Notes: generated by a model not told the origin, from the sequence alone. A DNA stretch of 12,946 nucleotides from Fimbriimonadales bacterium (GCA_026416655.1 JAOAES010000040.1:1-12946), one strand, 5' to 3'; shown: positions 6,985-12,946, numbered from the stretch's first letter. Numbers and translations are program-made.

Positions 6985-8262
6985 CTACACCAGTGGCGTC
7001 TTGCCAGGAATGGGCACAGGGTCCTGGGGCGCGGGCGTGTCGTAGTTGATGTACATCACACGCTCAACCAGGTTCAGCTTGGAGTTCATCGCCGCCTCCC
7101 AGGTGACAATCTTGCCCGTGTACGCCGACATGCGCCCCATAATTGCGGCTAAGGTGCTCTCGGTCACGGCGCGGGTCTCGTTGAGGGGCTGATTGTTGCG
7201 GATGGCGTTGATCAGGTTCACATGTTCCTGCTTATAACCGCTGCGCTTGGGTCCGTCGTAGCGCCATGTTTCACTGCCGACGGTGATACTGCCGGACGGA
7301 TCGGCGGTACCCTCTGTGCCGTAAAGTCGCTCCCCAATGAGAATCGCGCAGTTATCAATCTGACGGCACATGCTCAGCACTTTGACCCCGCCGGGGTACT
7401 CGAACTCGATGGCGAAGTGGTCGTAGATGTGTCCGTAGTGGGGTTCGGTGCGCGCTTGGCGTCCACCCATACCCATCGCGCTGATGGGATGTGCGCCCAG
7501 CACCCAGTTGATGACATCGATATTGTGGATATGCTGTTCGACGATATGGTCGCCGGAGAGCCAGGTGAAATAGAGCCAGTTGCGCATCTGCCACTCCACA
7601 TCGCTGATTTGGGGGCTGCGGTCGACATGCCACAGTCCGCCCTGATTCCAGTAGCATGCGCCGCCGACGATTTTACCAATCGCGCCTTCTTGAATGCGAC
7701 GGATGGTCTCGATATAGTTCGGTTCGTGGCGGCGCTGGGTGCCGGCGACGACACTGAGTCGTTTCTGGCTCGCCAGCTCGCCCATCTGGAACATCAGGCG
7801 TGCGCCCGCGGGGCATACGGCGACGGGCTTTTCCATAAACACATGTTTGCCCGCCTGAATCGCCTCGCGGAAGTGGATAGGGCGGAACGCCGGCGGAGTA
7901 CAGAGCAACACAATGTCCACACCGCTGCTGATTACGCCCTTGTAGGCGTCCAGACCCGCGAAAGTGCGATTGCCGACGTTCACCCGATCTTTCTTCTCTT
8001 CCTGCAACGCCTGGAGCGAGCTTTTGAGGCGGTCTTCGAACGCGTCGCCCATCGCGTACACCTCAACGCTGGGATGGGCGTCGATGCAGTCGATAGCCGC
8101 GCCCGTACCACGTCCACCGCAGCCGATTAAGCCCACCCGGAGCTTGTCGGAGCCTTGAGCGTGCGCAAACAGTTCCACAGGAAGGCTGGCTAACGCGCCG
8201 CCCATCGCGACACCCGCCGACGCCTTCAGAAACTCTCGCCGAGTAATACCTTGCTGCGCCAT
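6985..8262 (-). CDS. Tat-exported Gfo/Idh/MocA family oxidoreductase
   Basis: NAD(P)-dependent oxidoreductase of the glucose-fructose oxidoreductase/inositol dehydrogenase type, 425 residues, probably exported folded with its cofactor and acting on a sugar or cyclitol that the sequence does not reveal. Residues 1-36 form a twin-arginine signal (TRREFLKASAG with R8-R9, a hydrophobic stretch, then FAHA). The Rossmann motif GLIGCGGRGTG is at 44-54. The conserved EKP (144-146) and the H/D-rich motif EQHIHNIDVINW (242-253) supply the expected catalytic lysine and acid/histidine residues. The C-terminal alpha/beta domain ends in a proline-rich tail. ATG 8262 is chosen because it begins the Tat signal and has GGTG 6-9 nt upstream. 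An upstream in-frame ATG at 8361 would add 33 residues, overlap the DUF1992 gene and bury the signal. Such proteins are common in Planctomycetota and Armatimonadota. Confidence 0.9.
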   Translation of the reverse strand: MAQQGITRREFLKASAGVAMGGALASLPVELFAHAQGSDKLRVGLIGCGGRGTGAAIDCIDAHPSVEVYAMGDAFEDRLKSSLQALQEEKKDRVNVGNRTFAGLDAYKGVISSGVDIVLLCTPPAFRPIHFREAIQAGKHVFMEKPVAVCPAGARLMFQMGELASQKRLSVVAGTQRRHEPNYIETIRRIQEGAIGKIVGGACYWNQGGLWHVDRSPQISDVEWQMRNWLYFTWLSGDHIVEQHIHNIDVINWVLGAHPISAMGMGGRQARTEPHYGHIYDHFAIEFEYPGGVKVLSMCRQIDNCAILIGERLYGTEGTADPSGSITVGSETWRYDGPKRSGYKQEHVNLINAIRNNQPLNETRAVTESTLAAIMGRMSAYTGKIVTWEAAMNSKLNLVERVMYINYDTPAPQDPVPIPGKTPLV

Positions 8263-8314
8263 AATATCACCAGCGTGGTGGGTTCGCTTATTTTCGTCAA
8301 TTTCCTGCAGGCGA

Positions 8315-8791
8315 CTATTCGTGAGAGAACTGTGTGTAGAAACGCGCACGCTCCCGCTCAATCTGGAAAGGGAGTTGCGATTGAGCGTTGGCAGGTGCAG
8401 TGCAGTTGTACGCCAGTATCAGGCTGTTCACGCGCTGCATTATGATCTGGATGCCCTGCCAGCTGGCGTCGCGCCATTCGTGGAATCGCTCATTGCTCAA
8501 CTGGCAGGCGCGCGGATACTCACGCTCGGCAATCCGCCACAAGCGTTGGGCGTCCTCGCGCAGACGCTCGATTTCACGGGCGCGCTCTAACCAATCGGGC
8601 AGCACGCCCGCGCTCTTGAGCAGGCGTATCGCAGGGCGCAGCTCTGGAGGGGCGAACCACTCCTCATCCAGCGGTAGCGGCTTCCCTTTGCCCGGTAAAT
8701 CGTCGAACTTACCCTCCTGCATCGCCTCCTCAATCTTGCGGTCGGCGATGAGCTCTATCACCCGCTGGATGTCGAAGCCTGATTCGCGCAT
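8315..8791 (-). CDS. DUF1992 (DnaJ homologue subfamily C member 28-like) protein
   Basis: Small soluble helical protein of 158 residues containing the DUF1992 domain, which occurs alone in bacteria (E. coli YhdN) and fused to a J domain in eukaryotic DNAJC28. Its molecular function is unknown to me. The family hallmark is near the N-terminus: EEAMQEGKFDDLPGKGKPLP (21-40), followed by a charged helical region (about 50-125) and a basic helical tail. No J domain, signal peptide or membrane segment is present. ATG 8791 is chosen because it lies 5 nt after the stop of the preceding nuoE-like gene; earlier in-frame starts would overlap that gene heavily. Ribosome site is weak (AAGAAC at best), consistent with coupling to the upstream gene. 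A 52-bp gap separates it from the oxidoreductase. Confidence 0.88.
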   Translation of the reverse strand: MRESGFDIQRVIELIADRKIEEAMQEGKFDDLPGKGKPLPLDEEWFAPPELRPAIRLLKSAGVLPDWLERAREIERLREDAQRLWRIAEREYPRACQLSNERFHEWRDASWQGIQIIMQRVNSLILAYNCTAPANAQSQLPFQIERERARFYTQFSHE

Positions 8792-8796
8792 TGTTC

Positions 8797-9429
8797 TTAT
8801 GAGGAGAGTTCGCGTTCTATCTGTTCCTGTTCCTGCTGACTCAGGTGAATCTCTACCTCGGCGTCCGCCAGTTGCACGACGGTATGTTCCTCGCCGCGAC
8901 GCAACTCCTCGATAAGCTGGTCGATTTTTTCGGGCGTGAGGCGTCGGCAATAGATGTCGCCCACCTGCATCACGGGCGCGTCGCCGCAGTTGTTGAGGCA
9001 CTCCACTTCCGTCAGTGTGAACAGCCCGTCGGGCGTTGTCTCGCCGAGCTTAATCCCCAGCTTCTGCTCCAGATACTCCAGTATCCGATACGCGCCGCAC
9101 ACCATACAGGTCAGGTTCGTACAGACCTCCAGCATATACTTGCCAACAGGCGTCTTGTTGTACATCGTGTAGAAAGTTGCCACGCCTTCCACTTCGGCGT
9201 AGGAGCGTTCGAGGCGGTACGCGACTTCGGCAATGGCGTCGGCGGTGAGATGCCCACCGTACTCGCGTTGGGCGATCCACAGAGCAGGCAACATTGCTGA
9301 TTTTTTGTCGGGGTAGTGGGTCAGCAGCGCTTCCAGCTCTTTGATGGCGCGCTCGGAGAAGCGCAGGTTCAGCTCTTCAGGGCGTGGCGGCTTTGGACGC
9401 TCGGTAACACGAATGAGTGGCTCCTGCAT
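8797..9429 (-). CDS. nuoE: NuoE-like [2Fe-2S] subunit of NADH:quinone oxidoreductase (complex I 24 kDa family)
   Basis: Thioredoxin-like [2Fe-2S] protein of the NuoE/24-kDa family, which with NuoF forms the NADH-oxidising tip of complex I; relatives serve in bifurcating hydrogenases and formate dehydrogenases. From ATG 9429 it has 210 residues. The helical domain (about 25-90) includes ALWIAQREYGG and VEGVATFYTMY. The cluster ligands are C103 and C108 (CTNLTC) and C144 and C148 (CLNNC), all present and followed by GDAPVMQVGD. After about residue 180 an acidic, Gln/Glu-rich tail of about 30 residues extends beyond the usual end. Start choice is uncertain. ATG 9429 has a perfect TATAAT 9 nt upstream and would be leaderless. 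ATG 9471 (+14 residues) has a strong Shine-Dalgarno, and ATG 9501 is also in frame. No nuoF or other complex I gene is adjacent. Confidence 0.92.
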   Translation of the reverse strand: MQEPLIRVTERPKPPRPEELNLRFSERAIKELEALLTHYPDKKSAMLPALWIAQREYGGHLTADAIAEVAYRLERSYAEVEGVATFYTMYNKTPVGKYMLEVCTNLTCMVCGAYRILEYLEQKLGIKLGETTPDGLFTLTEVECLNNCGDAPVMQVGDIYCRRLTPEKIDQLIEELRRGEEHTVVQLADAEVEIHLSQQEQEQIERELSS

Positions 9430-9438
9430 AGCGGAGGA

Positions 9439-9466
9439 ATTATACTCGTTTGCACGGCTGTTGCGA
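9439..9466 (-). promoter_or_regulatory. Candidate promoter of the nuoE-led gene series
   Basis: On the minus strand a perfect TATAAT (9444-9439) stands 9 nt before ATG 9429. A poor -35 candidate TCGCAA (9466-9461) lies 16 nt upstream. Transcription starting about 7 nt after the -10 would give a leaderless or nearly leaderless mRNA. If the longer nuoE form is real, this hexamer would be inside its coding sequence. Confidence 0.5.
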
Positions 9467-9480
9467 GGCATTGTAGATTT

Positions 9481-9489
9481 CACCCCCTC
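9481..9489 (-). promoter_or_regulatory. Alternative Shine-Dalgarno for a longer nuoE start at 9471
   Basis: GAGGGGGTG on the minus strand lies 9 nt before an in-frame ATG at 9471 and could pair well with the 16S 3' end, allowing one G-U pair. It would need a promoter further upstream; TTGCAT-N16-CATACT (9554-9527) is a weak candidate. It competes with the leaderless model for ATG 9429. Confidence 0.4.
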
Positions 9490-9511
9490 ATGAGTGTTCA
9501 CTTGGGCACAC

Positions 9512-9539
9512 CTGGCACTGGAACAGAGTATGCCATAAT
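9512..9539 (+). promoter_or_regulatory. Candidate promoter of the TIGR03790 gene
   Basis: CTGGCA (9512-9517), a 16-nt spacer and CATAAT (9534-9539) form a reasonable sigma-70-type promoter. Only 9 nt separate the -10 from ATG 9549 and no Shine-Dalgarno is present, so a leaderless mRNA is likely. Confidence 0.5.
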
Positions 9540-9548
9540 TAAGCCGTT

Positions 9549-10541
9549 ATGCAACGCGCTTTGAATGTGGTGGTTATTGCCACGCGCCGCAGCCCCGACT
9601 CAGTCTCGATCGCTCAGTACTATGCTCAGAAGCGGCGGTTGCCCAGCACGCACATTTTCACTATCGATTGCGTGCCCCAAGAAGAGGTTCCGCTGGCAGA
9701 GTATCGCGACACGATTGAGAAGCCCGTGATGAACTTGCTGCGCCAGCGCGGTCTGGAGGAGGGCGTCGATTATCTGGTGCTGACCAAGGGCATCCCGCTA
9801 CGCATCCGCGAGGGGGGCTTCTCGGTGGACTGTGCCTTGATGTGTGCTCCCCTTAAGCGTCCCTTCAACAATGAGCCGCGCGAGTCGAATTTGAATCCCT
9901 ACTTTGGCAAAAACGAGCGATTCACCCGGCGCAAATATGGCTTCTATCTGGCGACACGGCTTGACGGCTATACGATGCAACAGATACGCGACCTGATTGA
10001 CAACAGTCTGAGCGCGAAGCGAGCGAACGGGGTGTTCGTACTGGACTTAGACCCCAAGCGCAACGGCGGCGGCTATCGTGCCATCAACGAGAGCATGCGC
10101 GCCGCAGCACGCCTGCTCAAGCAACGCGGGTTTGAAGTGATTTTAGACGAAGATGAGGCGTTCGTCGGTGCGGTGCGCGACATCATCGGCTACTACTCGT
10201 GGGGTAGCAACGACCACAAGTTCAATAAACTCAGCTACCGCAGCCTGCGTTTCCGCCCCGGTTCGATTGCAGAGACCGCGGTTTCCACAAGTGCACGTAC
10301 CTTTCAAGTGACGGATAAAGGGCAATCGCTGATTGCCGACCTGATCGCGCAGGGTGCAACGGGTGTGAAGGGCTATGTGTCGGAGCCGTACACCGCTGCG
10401 TTGTGCCGTGCTGAAATCATGTTCGATTGCTACACGCGCGGGCGCACAATCGCCGAAAGCCTCTGGGCAGCCAGCCCGTTCATCCTGTGGAAGGACCTCG
10501 TGGTGGGCGATCCGCTTTGTGCGCTGTTTGCAAACACCTGA
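9549..10541 (+). CDS. TIGR03790 family protein of unknown function
   Basis: Member of the uncharacterised TIGR03790 family, recognised by its recurring blocks rather than by a known activity. The 330 residues include an N-terminal strand LNVVVIATRRSPDSVSIA and AQYYAQKRRLP (about 23-33), YLVLTKGIPLRI, the central GYYSWGSND (about 214-222), RPGSIAETAVSTSART, and QGATGVKGYVSEPY followed by VVGDPL near the C-terminus. As I recall, the family was noted for occurring in genomes with exosortase/PEP-CTERM sorting. Here, however, neither a signal peptide nor a C-terminal sorting signal is visible, so a cytoplasmic location is likely. The alpha/beta pattern could suggest a caspase-like or hydrolase fold, but I cannot point to a catalytic set. 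ATG 9549 has no ribosome-binding site and sits 9 nt after a -10-like CATAAT. It is divergent from the nuoE block and precedes the ribosomal genes by 194 bp. Confidence 0.8.
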   Translation: MQRALNVVVIATRRSPDSVSIAQYYAQKRRLPSTHIFTIDCVPQEEVPLAEYRDTIEKPVMNLLRQRGLEEGVDYLVLTKGIPLRIREGGFSVDCALMCAPLKRPFNNEPRESNLNPYFGKNERFTRRKYGFYLATRLDGYTMQQIRDLIDNSLSAKRANGVFVLDLDPKRNGGGYRAINESMRAAARLLKQRGFEVILDEDEAFVGAVRDIIGYYSWGSNDHKFNKLSYRSLRFRPGSIAETAVSTSARTFQVTDKGQSLIADLIAQGATGVKGYVSEPYTAALCRAEIMFDCYTRGRTIAESLWAASPFILWKDLVVGDPLCALFANT

Positions 10542-10735
10542 GGGCGGATTGAGCCTGCCGGGGGGACGCTGGCACATCTCCGCGATAATTCTTCATTGCC
10601 TTCGCGTCCCTGTTAGTAAACAGCCTGTGGTAAACTGTCCCCATCGCAGGGTGGCGCACTTTACACACATCATCTCAACCCTTGAATTCCCCACCCAGAA
10701 CAGGTATAATAGGGGTTCGCTGAGGTCGAGAGATT
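10542..10735. other. Intergenic region upstream of the ribosomal protein genes
   Basis: This 194-bp gap separates the TIGR03790 gene from rpsN. It carries the rpsN promoter at its right end and a loose inverted repeat (10626-10634 with 10660-10669). No clear intrinsic terminator, riboswitch or small ORF is evident. The predicted leader from the promoter to rpsN is only about 19 nt, too short for a structured regulatory leader. Confidence 0.65.
10682..10710 (+). promoter_or_regulatory. Consensus-like sigma-70 promoter of the rpsN-led ribosomal operon
   Basis: TTGAAT (10682-10687), a 17-nt spacer and a perfect TATAAT (10705-10710) give the best promoter in the window. Transcription would begin near 10717, leaving a short leader with a GAGGT ribosome site (10722-10726) 9 nt before the rpsN ATG. 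Confidence 0.8.
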
Positions 10736-10921
10736 ATGCCAACCACTGCGTGGATAGAGAAGGCGAAGAAGAAACCGAAGTTCAAGGTGCGTCGGGTGAA
10801 CCGATGTAGCATCTGTGGTCGCTCGCGCGGCTACATTCGCTACTTTGGGCTGTGTCGCATTTGCCTGCGTGAGCAGGCGCACAAAGGCGTGCTGCCCGGC
10901 GTGCGGAAGTCGAGCTGGTAA
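10736..10921 (+). CDS. rpsN: 30S ribosomal protein S14, zinc-binding type (uS14, type Z)
   Basis: Small-subunit head protein that binds the 3' domain of 16S rRNA. At 61 residues this is the short, zinc-containing (C+) form. Ligands are C24/C27 (CSIC) and C40/C43 (CRIC), with the family core KFKVRRVNRC, FGLCRICLRE and the C-terminal PGVRKSSW. ATG 10736 is supported by GAGGT 9 nt upstream and by the family start position. It is the first gene of its transcription unit here, directly downstream of a strong promoter. In the usual spc order it would follow rplN-rplX-rplE, which are missing. The stop codon overlaps the Shine-Dalgarno of rpsH. Confidence 0.97.
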   Translation: MPTTAWIEKAKKKPKFKVRRVNRCSICGRSRGYIRYFGLCRICLREQAHKGVLPGVRKSSW

Positions 10922-10936
10922 GGAGGCGTAGAGAGT

Positions 10937-11332
10937 ATGATGACCGACCCGATTGCGGATATGCTAACCCGCATCCGAAATGGTGCGCAGGCGCGCAAGG
11001 CGAGCGTGGAGATTCCCAGCTCGCGCCTGAAAACGCAGATTGCAGAATTATTGAAGAAAGAAGGCTTCATCCGAGACTACGAGGTGAAACAGGACGGCGT
11101 GCGCTCGACGCTGGTGGTACACCTGAAATATACCCCGCGCGGCGAATCGGTGATTCAACATATCGAGCGTGTGAGCAAGCCCGGGCGGCGTATCTACGCG
11201 CCCCTGGAAGAACTGCGCCCCATCAAGCGCGGGCTGGGCACGGCGATTGTCTCCACCTCGCAGGGGCTACTGCCCGACCGGGAGTGCCGCAAGCGGCGCA
11301 TCGGCGGCGAGGTCATCTGTATCGTCTGGTAA
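10937..11332 (+). CDS. rpsH: 30S ribosomal protein S8 (uS8)
   Basis: Small-subunit protein that binds the central domain of 16S rRNA early in assembly; in E. coli it also represses the spc operon. The 131 residues are the usual length, with the N-terminal signature TDPIADMLTRIRNG and the C-terminal TSQGLLPDRECRKRRIGGEV followed by CIVW. Two consecutive ATGs open the frame; 10937 is preferred because GGAGG (10921-10925 region) gives about 9-nt spacing, but 10940 would differ by one residue. It follows rpsN by 15 bp and precedes rplF by 11 bp. The stop TAA runs into the ribosome-binding site of rplF. Confidence 0.97.
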   Translation: MMTDPIADMLTRIRNGAQARKASVEIPSSRLKTQIAELLKKEGFIRDYEVKQDGVRSTLVVHLKYTPRGESVIQHIERVSKPGRRIYAPLEELRPIKRGLGTAIVSTSQGLLPDRECRKRRIGGEVICIVW

Positions 11333-11343
11333 GGAGGGCTACC

Positions 11344-11910
11344 ATGTCGCGAATTGGAAAGCAACCTATCCCCGTCCCTAAGGGAGTCGATATCCAGATC
11401 GAGGGCAATACGGTGCGCATCAAGGGACCCAAAGGTGAACTCACGCATCAGCTGCCTGACGCAATCAAGCTCGAACGCGAGAACGGCACGCTCTATGTGA
11501 AACGGGTCTCGGACGAGCGTTTCGCTCGCTCCCAGCATGGTCTACAGCGCACCCTCCTCGCCAATATGGTCAAAGGTGTCTCGGACGGCTTCGAGAAGAC
11601 GCTCGAAATCGTTGGCGTTGGCTACCGTGCGCAGATGGAGGGTCAAACCCTTGTTTTGCAGGTGGGCTACTCGCATCCGGTGCGTATCGAGCCGTTCGCC
11701 GGTATCACGCTGGCGGTGGAACAAGACCCACAGACCCGCGCCACGCTGATTCAGGTGCGCGGTATCGATAAGCAACTGGTAGGACAGCAAGCCGCCAACA
11801 TCCGCGCCGTGCGCCCGCCCGACAGCTACAAGGGCAAGGGGCTACGCTATCGCGGCGAGGTGGTGCGCCTGAAGCCGGGCAAACAGCAGGCAGGTAAAGG
11901 CAAGAAGTAA
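11344..11910 (+). CDS. rplF: 50S ribosomal protein L6 (uL6)
   Basis: Large-subunit protein near the factor-binding site that contacts 23S rRNA. The 188 residues have the two-repeat layout of the family: SRIGKQPIPVPKGV at the start, EIVGVGYRAQMEG at the beginning of the second repeat, and the C-terminal signature PPDSYKGKGLRYRGE followed by a lysine-rich tail. ATG 11344 is chosen over upstream in-frame starts because it has GGAGGG 6 nt upstream and matches the family N-terminus; a longer reading would overlap rpsH by about 50 nt. It lies 11 bp after rpsH and 13 bp before rplR. Confidence 0.97.
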   Translation: MSRIGKQPIPVPKGVDIQIEGNTVRIKGPKGELTHQLPDAIKLERENGTLYVKRVSDERFARSQHGLQRTLLANMVKGVSDGFEKTLEIVGVGYRAQMEGQTLVLQVGYSHPVRIEPFAGITLAVEQDPQTRATLIQVRGIDKQLVGQQAANIRAVRPPDSYKGKGLRYRGEVVRLKPGKQQAGKGKK

Positions 11911-11923
11911 GAGGTGAATTGCG

Positions 11924-12286
11924 ATGAACAAAACAGCGCGTGAGAAACGCATTACCCGTCATAAGCGCATTCGGCGCAAAGTGTTCGGAACGCCCGAACG
12001 CCCGCGCCTGTGTGTCTATCGCAGCGTGCATCACATGCATGCTCAAATTATCGACGATATCGCGGGGCATACGCTGGTTGCGGCGTCCACAATGGAGCCT
12101 GCCCTGCGTCAAGAACTTAAAAGCACAGGCAATAAAGAGGCGGCTGCAGCAGTCGGGCGTCTCATTGCCCAGCGCGCCATAGAGAAGGGCATCACGCAGG
12201 TCGTTTTCGATCGCGGCGGCTTCCTCTATCATGGGCGGATTGCTGCCGTTGCCGACGCCGCGCGCGAGGCAGGGCTGAAGTTTTAG
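11924..12286 (+). CDS. rplR: 50S ribosomal protein L18 (uL18)
   Basis: Large-subunit protein of the central protuberance that binds 5S rRNA with L5. The 120 residues match the usual bacterial length, with a basic N-terminus (REKRITRHKRIRRKV), the core ERPRLCVYRSVHHMHAQIID, and the C-terminal VVFDRGGFLYHGRIAAVADA followed by REAGLKF. A GAGGTG ribosome site sits between the rplF stop and ATG 11924. Its 5S partner L5 (rplE), normally encoded just upstream in the same operon, is not in the window. The stop TAG joins the GGAGGT site of rpsE. Confidence 0.97.
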   Translation: MNKTAREKRITRHKRIRRKVFGTPERPRLCVYRSVHHMHAQIIDDIAGHTLVAASTMEPALRQELKSTGNKEAAAAVGRLIAQRAIEKGITQVVFDRGGFLYHGRIAAVADAAREAGLKF

Positions 12287-12298
12287 GAGGTTTTCACC

Positions 12299-12853
12299 AT
12301 GCGAAGAAAGCGACACAGTTATATCAATCCCGACCAGCTAAACCTGCATGTGGAGCGCGTGATTCACACAAACCGCGTGTCCAAGACGCATAAGGGTGGG
12401 CGCACCCTCAGTTTTCAGGTGATGGTCGTGGTCGGCGACACCAACGGGCATGTGGGCGTCGGCTTGGGGAAAGCGCGCCAGGTACCCGACGCGATTCGCA
12501 AGGCGATTGAGGCGGCCCGACGCAACCTCGTCTATGTGCCGCGCGTGGGCACCACCATCCCTCACGAGGTAGAAATCGAGTACGGTTCCACACGCCTTGT
12601 GCTGAAGCCGGCCTCGCCCGGTACGGGCATCGTGGCGGGCAGCTCTGTGCGTGCGTTGCTGGAAGCGGCGGGCGTGAGCGATGTGCTGGCGAAGCTCGTC
12701 GGCTCGCGCAACCCCATCAACGCCGCCTGGGCGACGATGGAAGCCTTCCGCTCAATGCACACCCCCGAAGAAATCGCCCAGCTGCGCGGCATGCCCCTCA
12801 AAACACTCACCCCGTGGTATGTGCGCAAATTCAAGGAAGCAGTGGAGGCGTAA
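12299..12853 (+). CDS. rpsE: 30S ribosomal protein S5 (uS5)
   Basis: Small-subunit protein lining the mRNA entry region and important for decoding accuracy. The 184 residues contain the N-terminal double-stranded-RNA-binding-like domain (VIHTNRVSKTHKGGRTLSFQ, then VVVGDTNGHVGVGLGKARQV) and the C-terminal domain with LKPASPGTGIVAGSSVRALL and GSRNPINAAWATMEAF. ATG 12299 has GGAGGT about 8 nt upstream overlapping the end of rplR. It is 12 bp after rplR and only 3 bp before rpmD. Length and motifs are ordinary. Confidence 0.97.
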   Translation: MRRKRHSYINPDQLNLHVERVIHTNRVSKTHKGGRTLSFQVMVVVGDTNGHVGVGLGKARQVPDAIRKAIEAARRNLVYVPRVGTTIPHEVEIEYGSTRLVLKPASPGTGIVAGSSVRALLEAAGVSDVLAKLVGSRNPINAAWATMEAFRSMHTPEEIAQLRGMPLKTLTPWYVRKFKEAVEA

Positions 12854-12856
12854 ACG

Positions 12857-12946
12857 ATGTTGAAAATCACGCTCAAACGAAGCCCGATTGGCTACGCGGA
12901 GAGCCAGAAACGCACCGTGCGCGCGCTCGGTCTGCGTAAACTCAAC
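12857..12946 (+). CDS. rpmD: 50S ribosomal protein L30 (uL30), N-terminal 30 residues, cut by the window edge
   Basis: The first 30 residues, MLKITLKRSPIG then SQKRTVRALGLRKLN, match the start of bacterial L30, a small 60-residue-class large-subunit protein. A GGAGG site (12844-12848) inside the end of rpsE lies 8 nt before ATG 12857, and the two genes are 3 bp apart, so translation is probably coupled. Its place after rpsE is the standard spc order; rplO and secY would be expected next outside the window. Confidence 0.93.
   Translation, partial: MLKITLKRSPIGYAESQKRTVRALGLRKLN

Larger units (their letters stand above)
9430..9548. other. Divergent intergenic region between the nuoE-like and TIGR03790 genes
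   Basis: This 119-bp stretch separates the two divergently oriented gene blocks and must hold promoters for both. It contains the two start-proximal -10 boxes listed separately, a possible Shine-Dalgarno for a longer nuoE form, and a short palindrome AGTGTTCACT (9493-9502). No ORF is supported inside it. Confidence 0.7.

Noticed and set aside
8263..8361. Upstream start adding 33 residues to the oxidoreductase
   Set aside because: It would overlap the DUF1992 gene by 47 nt and place the twin-arginine signal internally; ATG 8262 explains the signal and has a GGTG site.
11284..11343. Upstream start extending L6 by 20 residues
   Set aside because: It overlaps rpsH, while ATG 11344 has an excellent Shine-Dalgarno and the family N-terminus.
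1..12946. CRISPR arrays, tRNA or rRNA genes, insertion sequences
   Set aside because: No regularly spaced direct repeats, no tRNA-like or rRNA signatures and no transposase-like protein were seen by eye on either strand.

Overview
The window is a high-GC bacterial chromosome segment of densely packed housekeeping genes. Three things point to a diderm (outer-membrane) bacterium: an LptF/LptG-type permease, a Tat-exported oxidoreductase and a signal-peptide protein. The mix of protein families, the compact ribosomal genes and the GC content would fit a deep-branching, possibly thermophilic group such as Armatimonadota. That placement is inference and no marker gene was compared.

Layout. Positions 1-9429 hold eight genes, all on the minus strand. 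In transcription order they are an orphan NuoE-like [2Fe-2S] subunit, a DUF1992 protein, a Tat-exported Gfo/Idh/MocA oxidoreductase, an NFACT/RqcH protein (TTG start), thioredoxin reductase, a secreted His/Gln-rich protein of unknown function, an SbcC/Rad50 ATPase, and an LptF/LptG permease that runs off the left edge. Seven of them are separated by only 5-52 bp and could share one transcript. The last gap (744-884) is larger and holds a striking double palindrome resembling a REP doublet (REPIN).

Positions 9430-9548 form a short divergent promoter region. To its right, on the plus strand, lies a TIGR03790-family gene (9549-10541). After a 194-bp gap, a consensus-like promoter (TTGAAT-N17-TATAAT) drives the distal part of the spc ribosomal protein operon: rpsN (zinc form), rpsH, rplF, rplR, rpsE and a truncated rpmD. 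The usual upstream members rplN-rplX-rplE are absent, so the operon appears split in front of rpsN.

Functional themes. The right side is translation (30S and 50S proteins). The left side mixes ribosome-associated quality control (RqcH), thiol redox (TrxB), DNA-end processing (SbcC), envelope biogenesis (LptF/G) and redox enzymes. No mobile element, CRISPR array, tRNA or rRNA gene was seen. No clearly new multi-gene system is evident. The best leads are the REPIN-like element, the mirrored leaderless-looking starts at the divergent promoter, the split spc operon, and the unknown secreted and TIGR03790 proteins.
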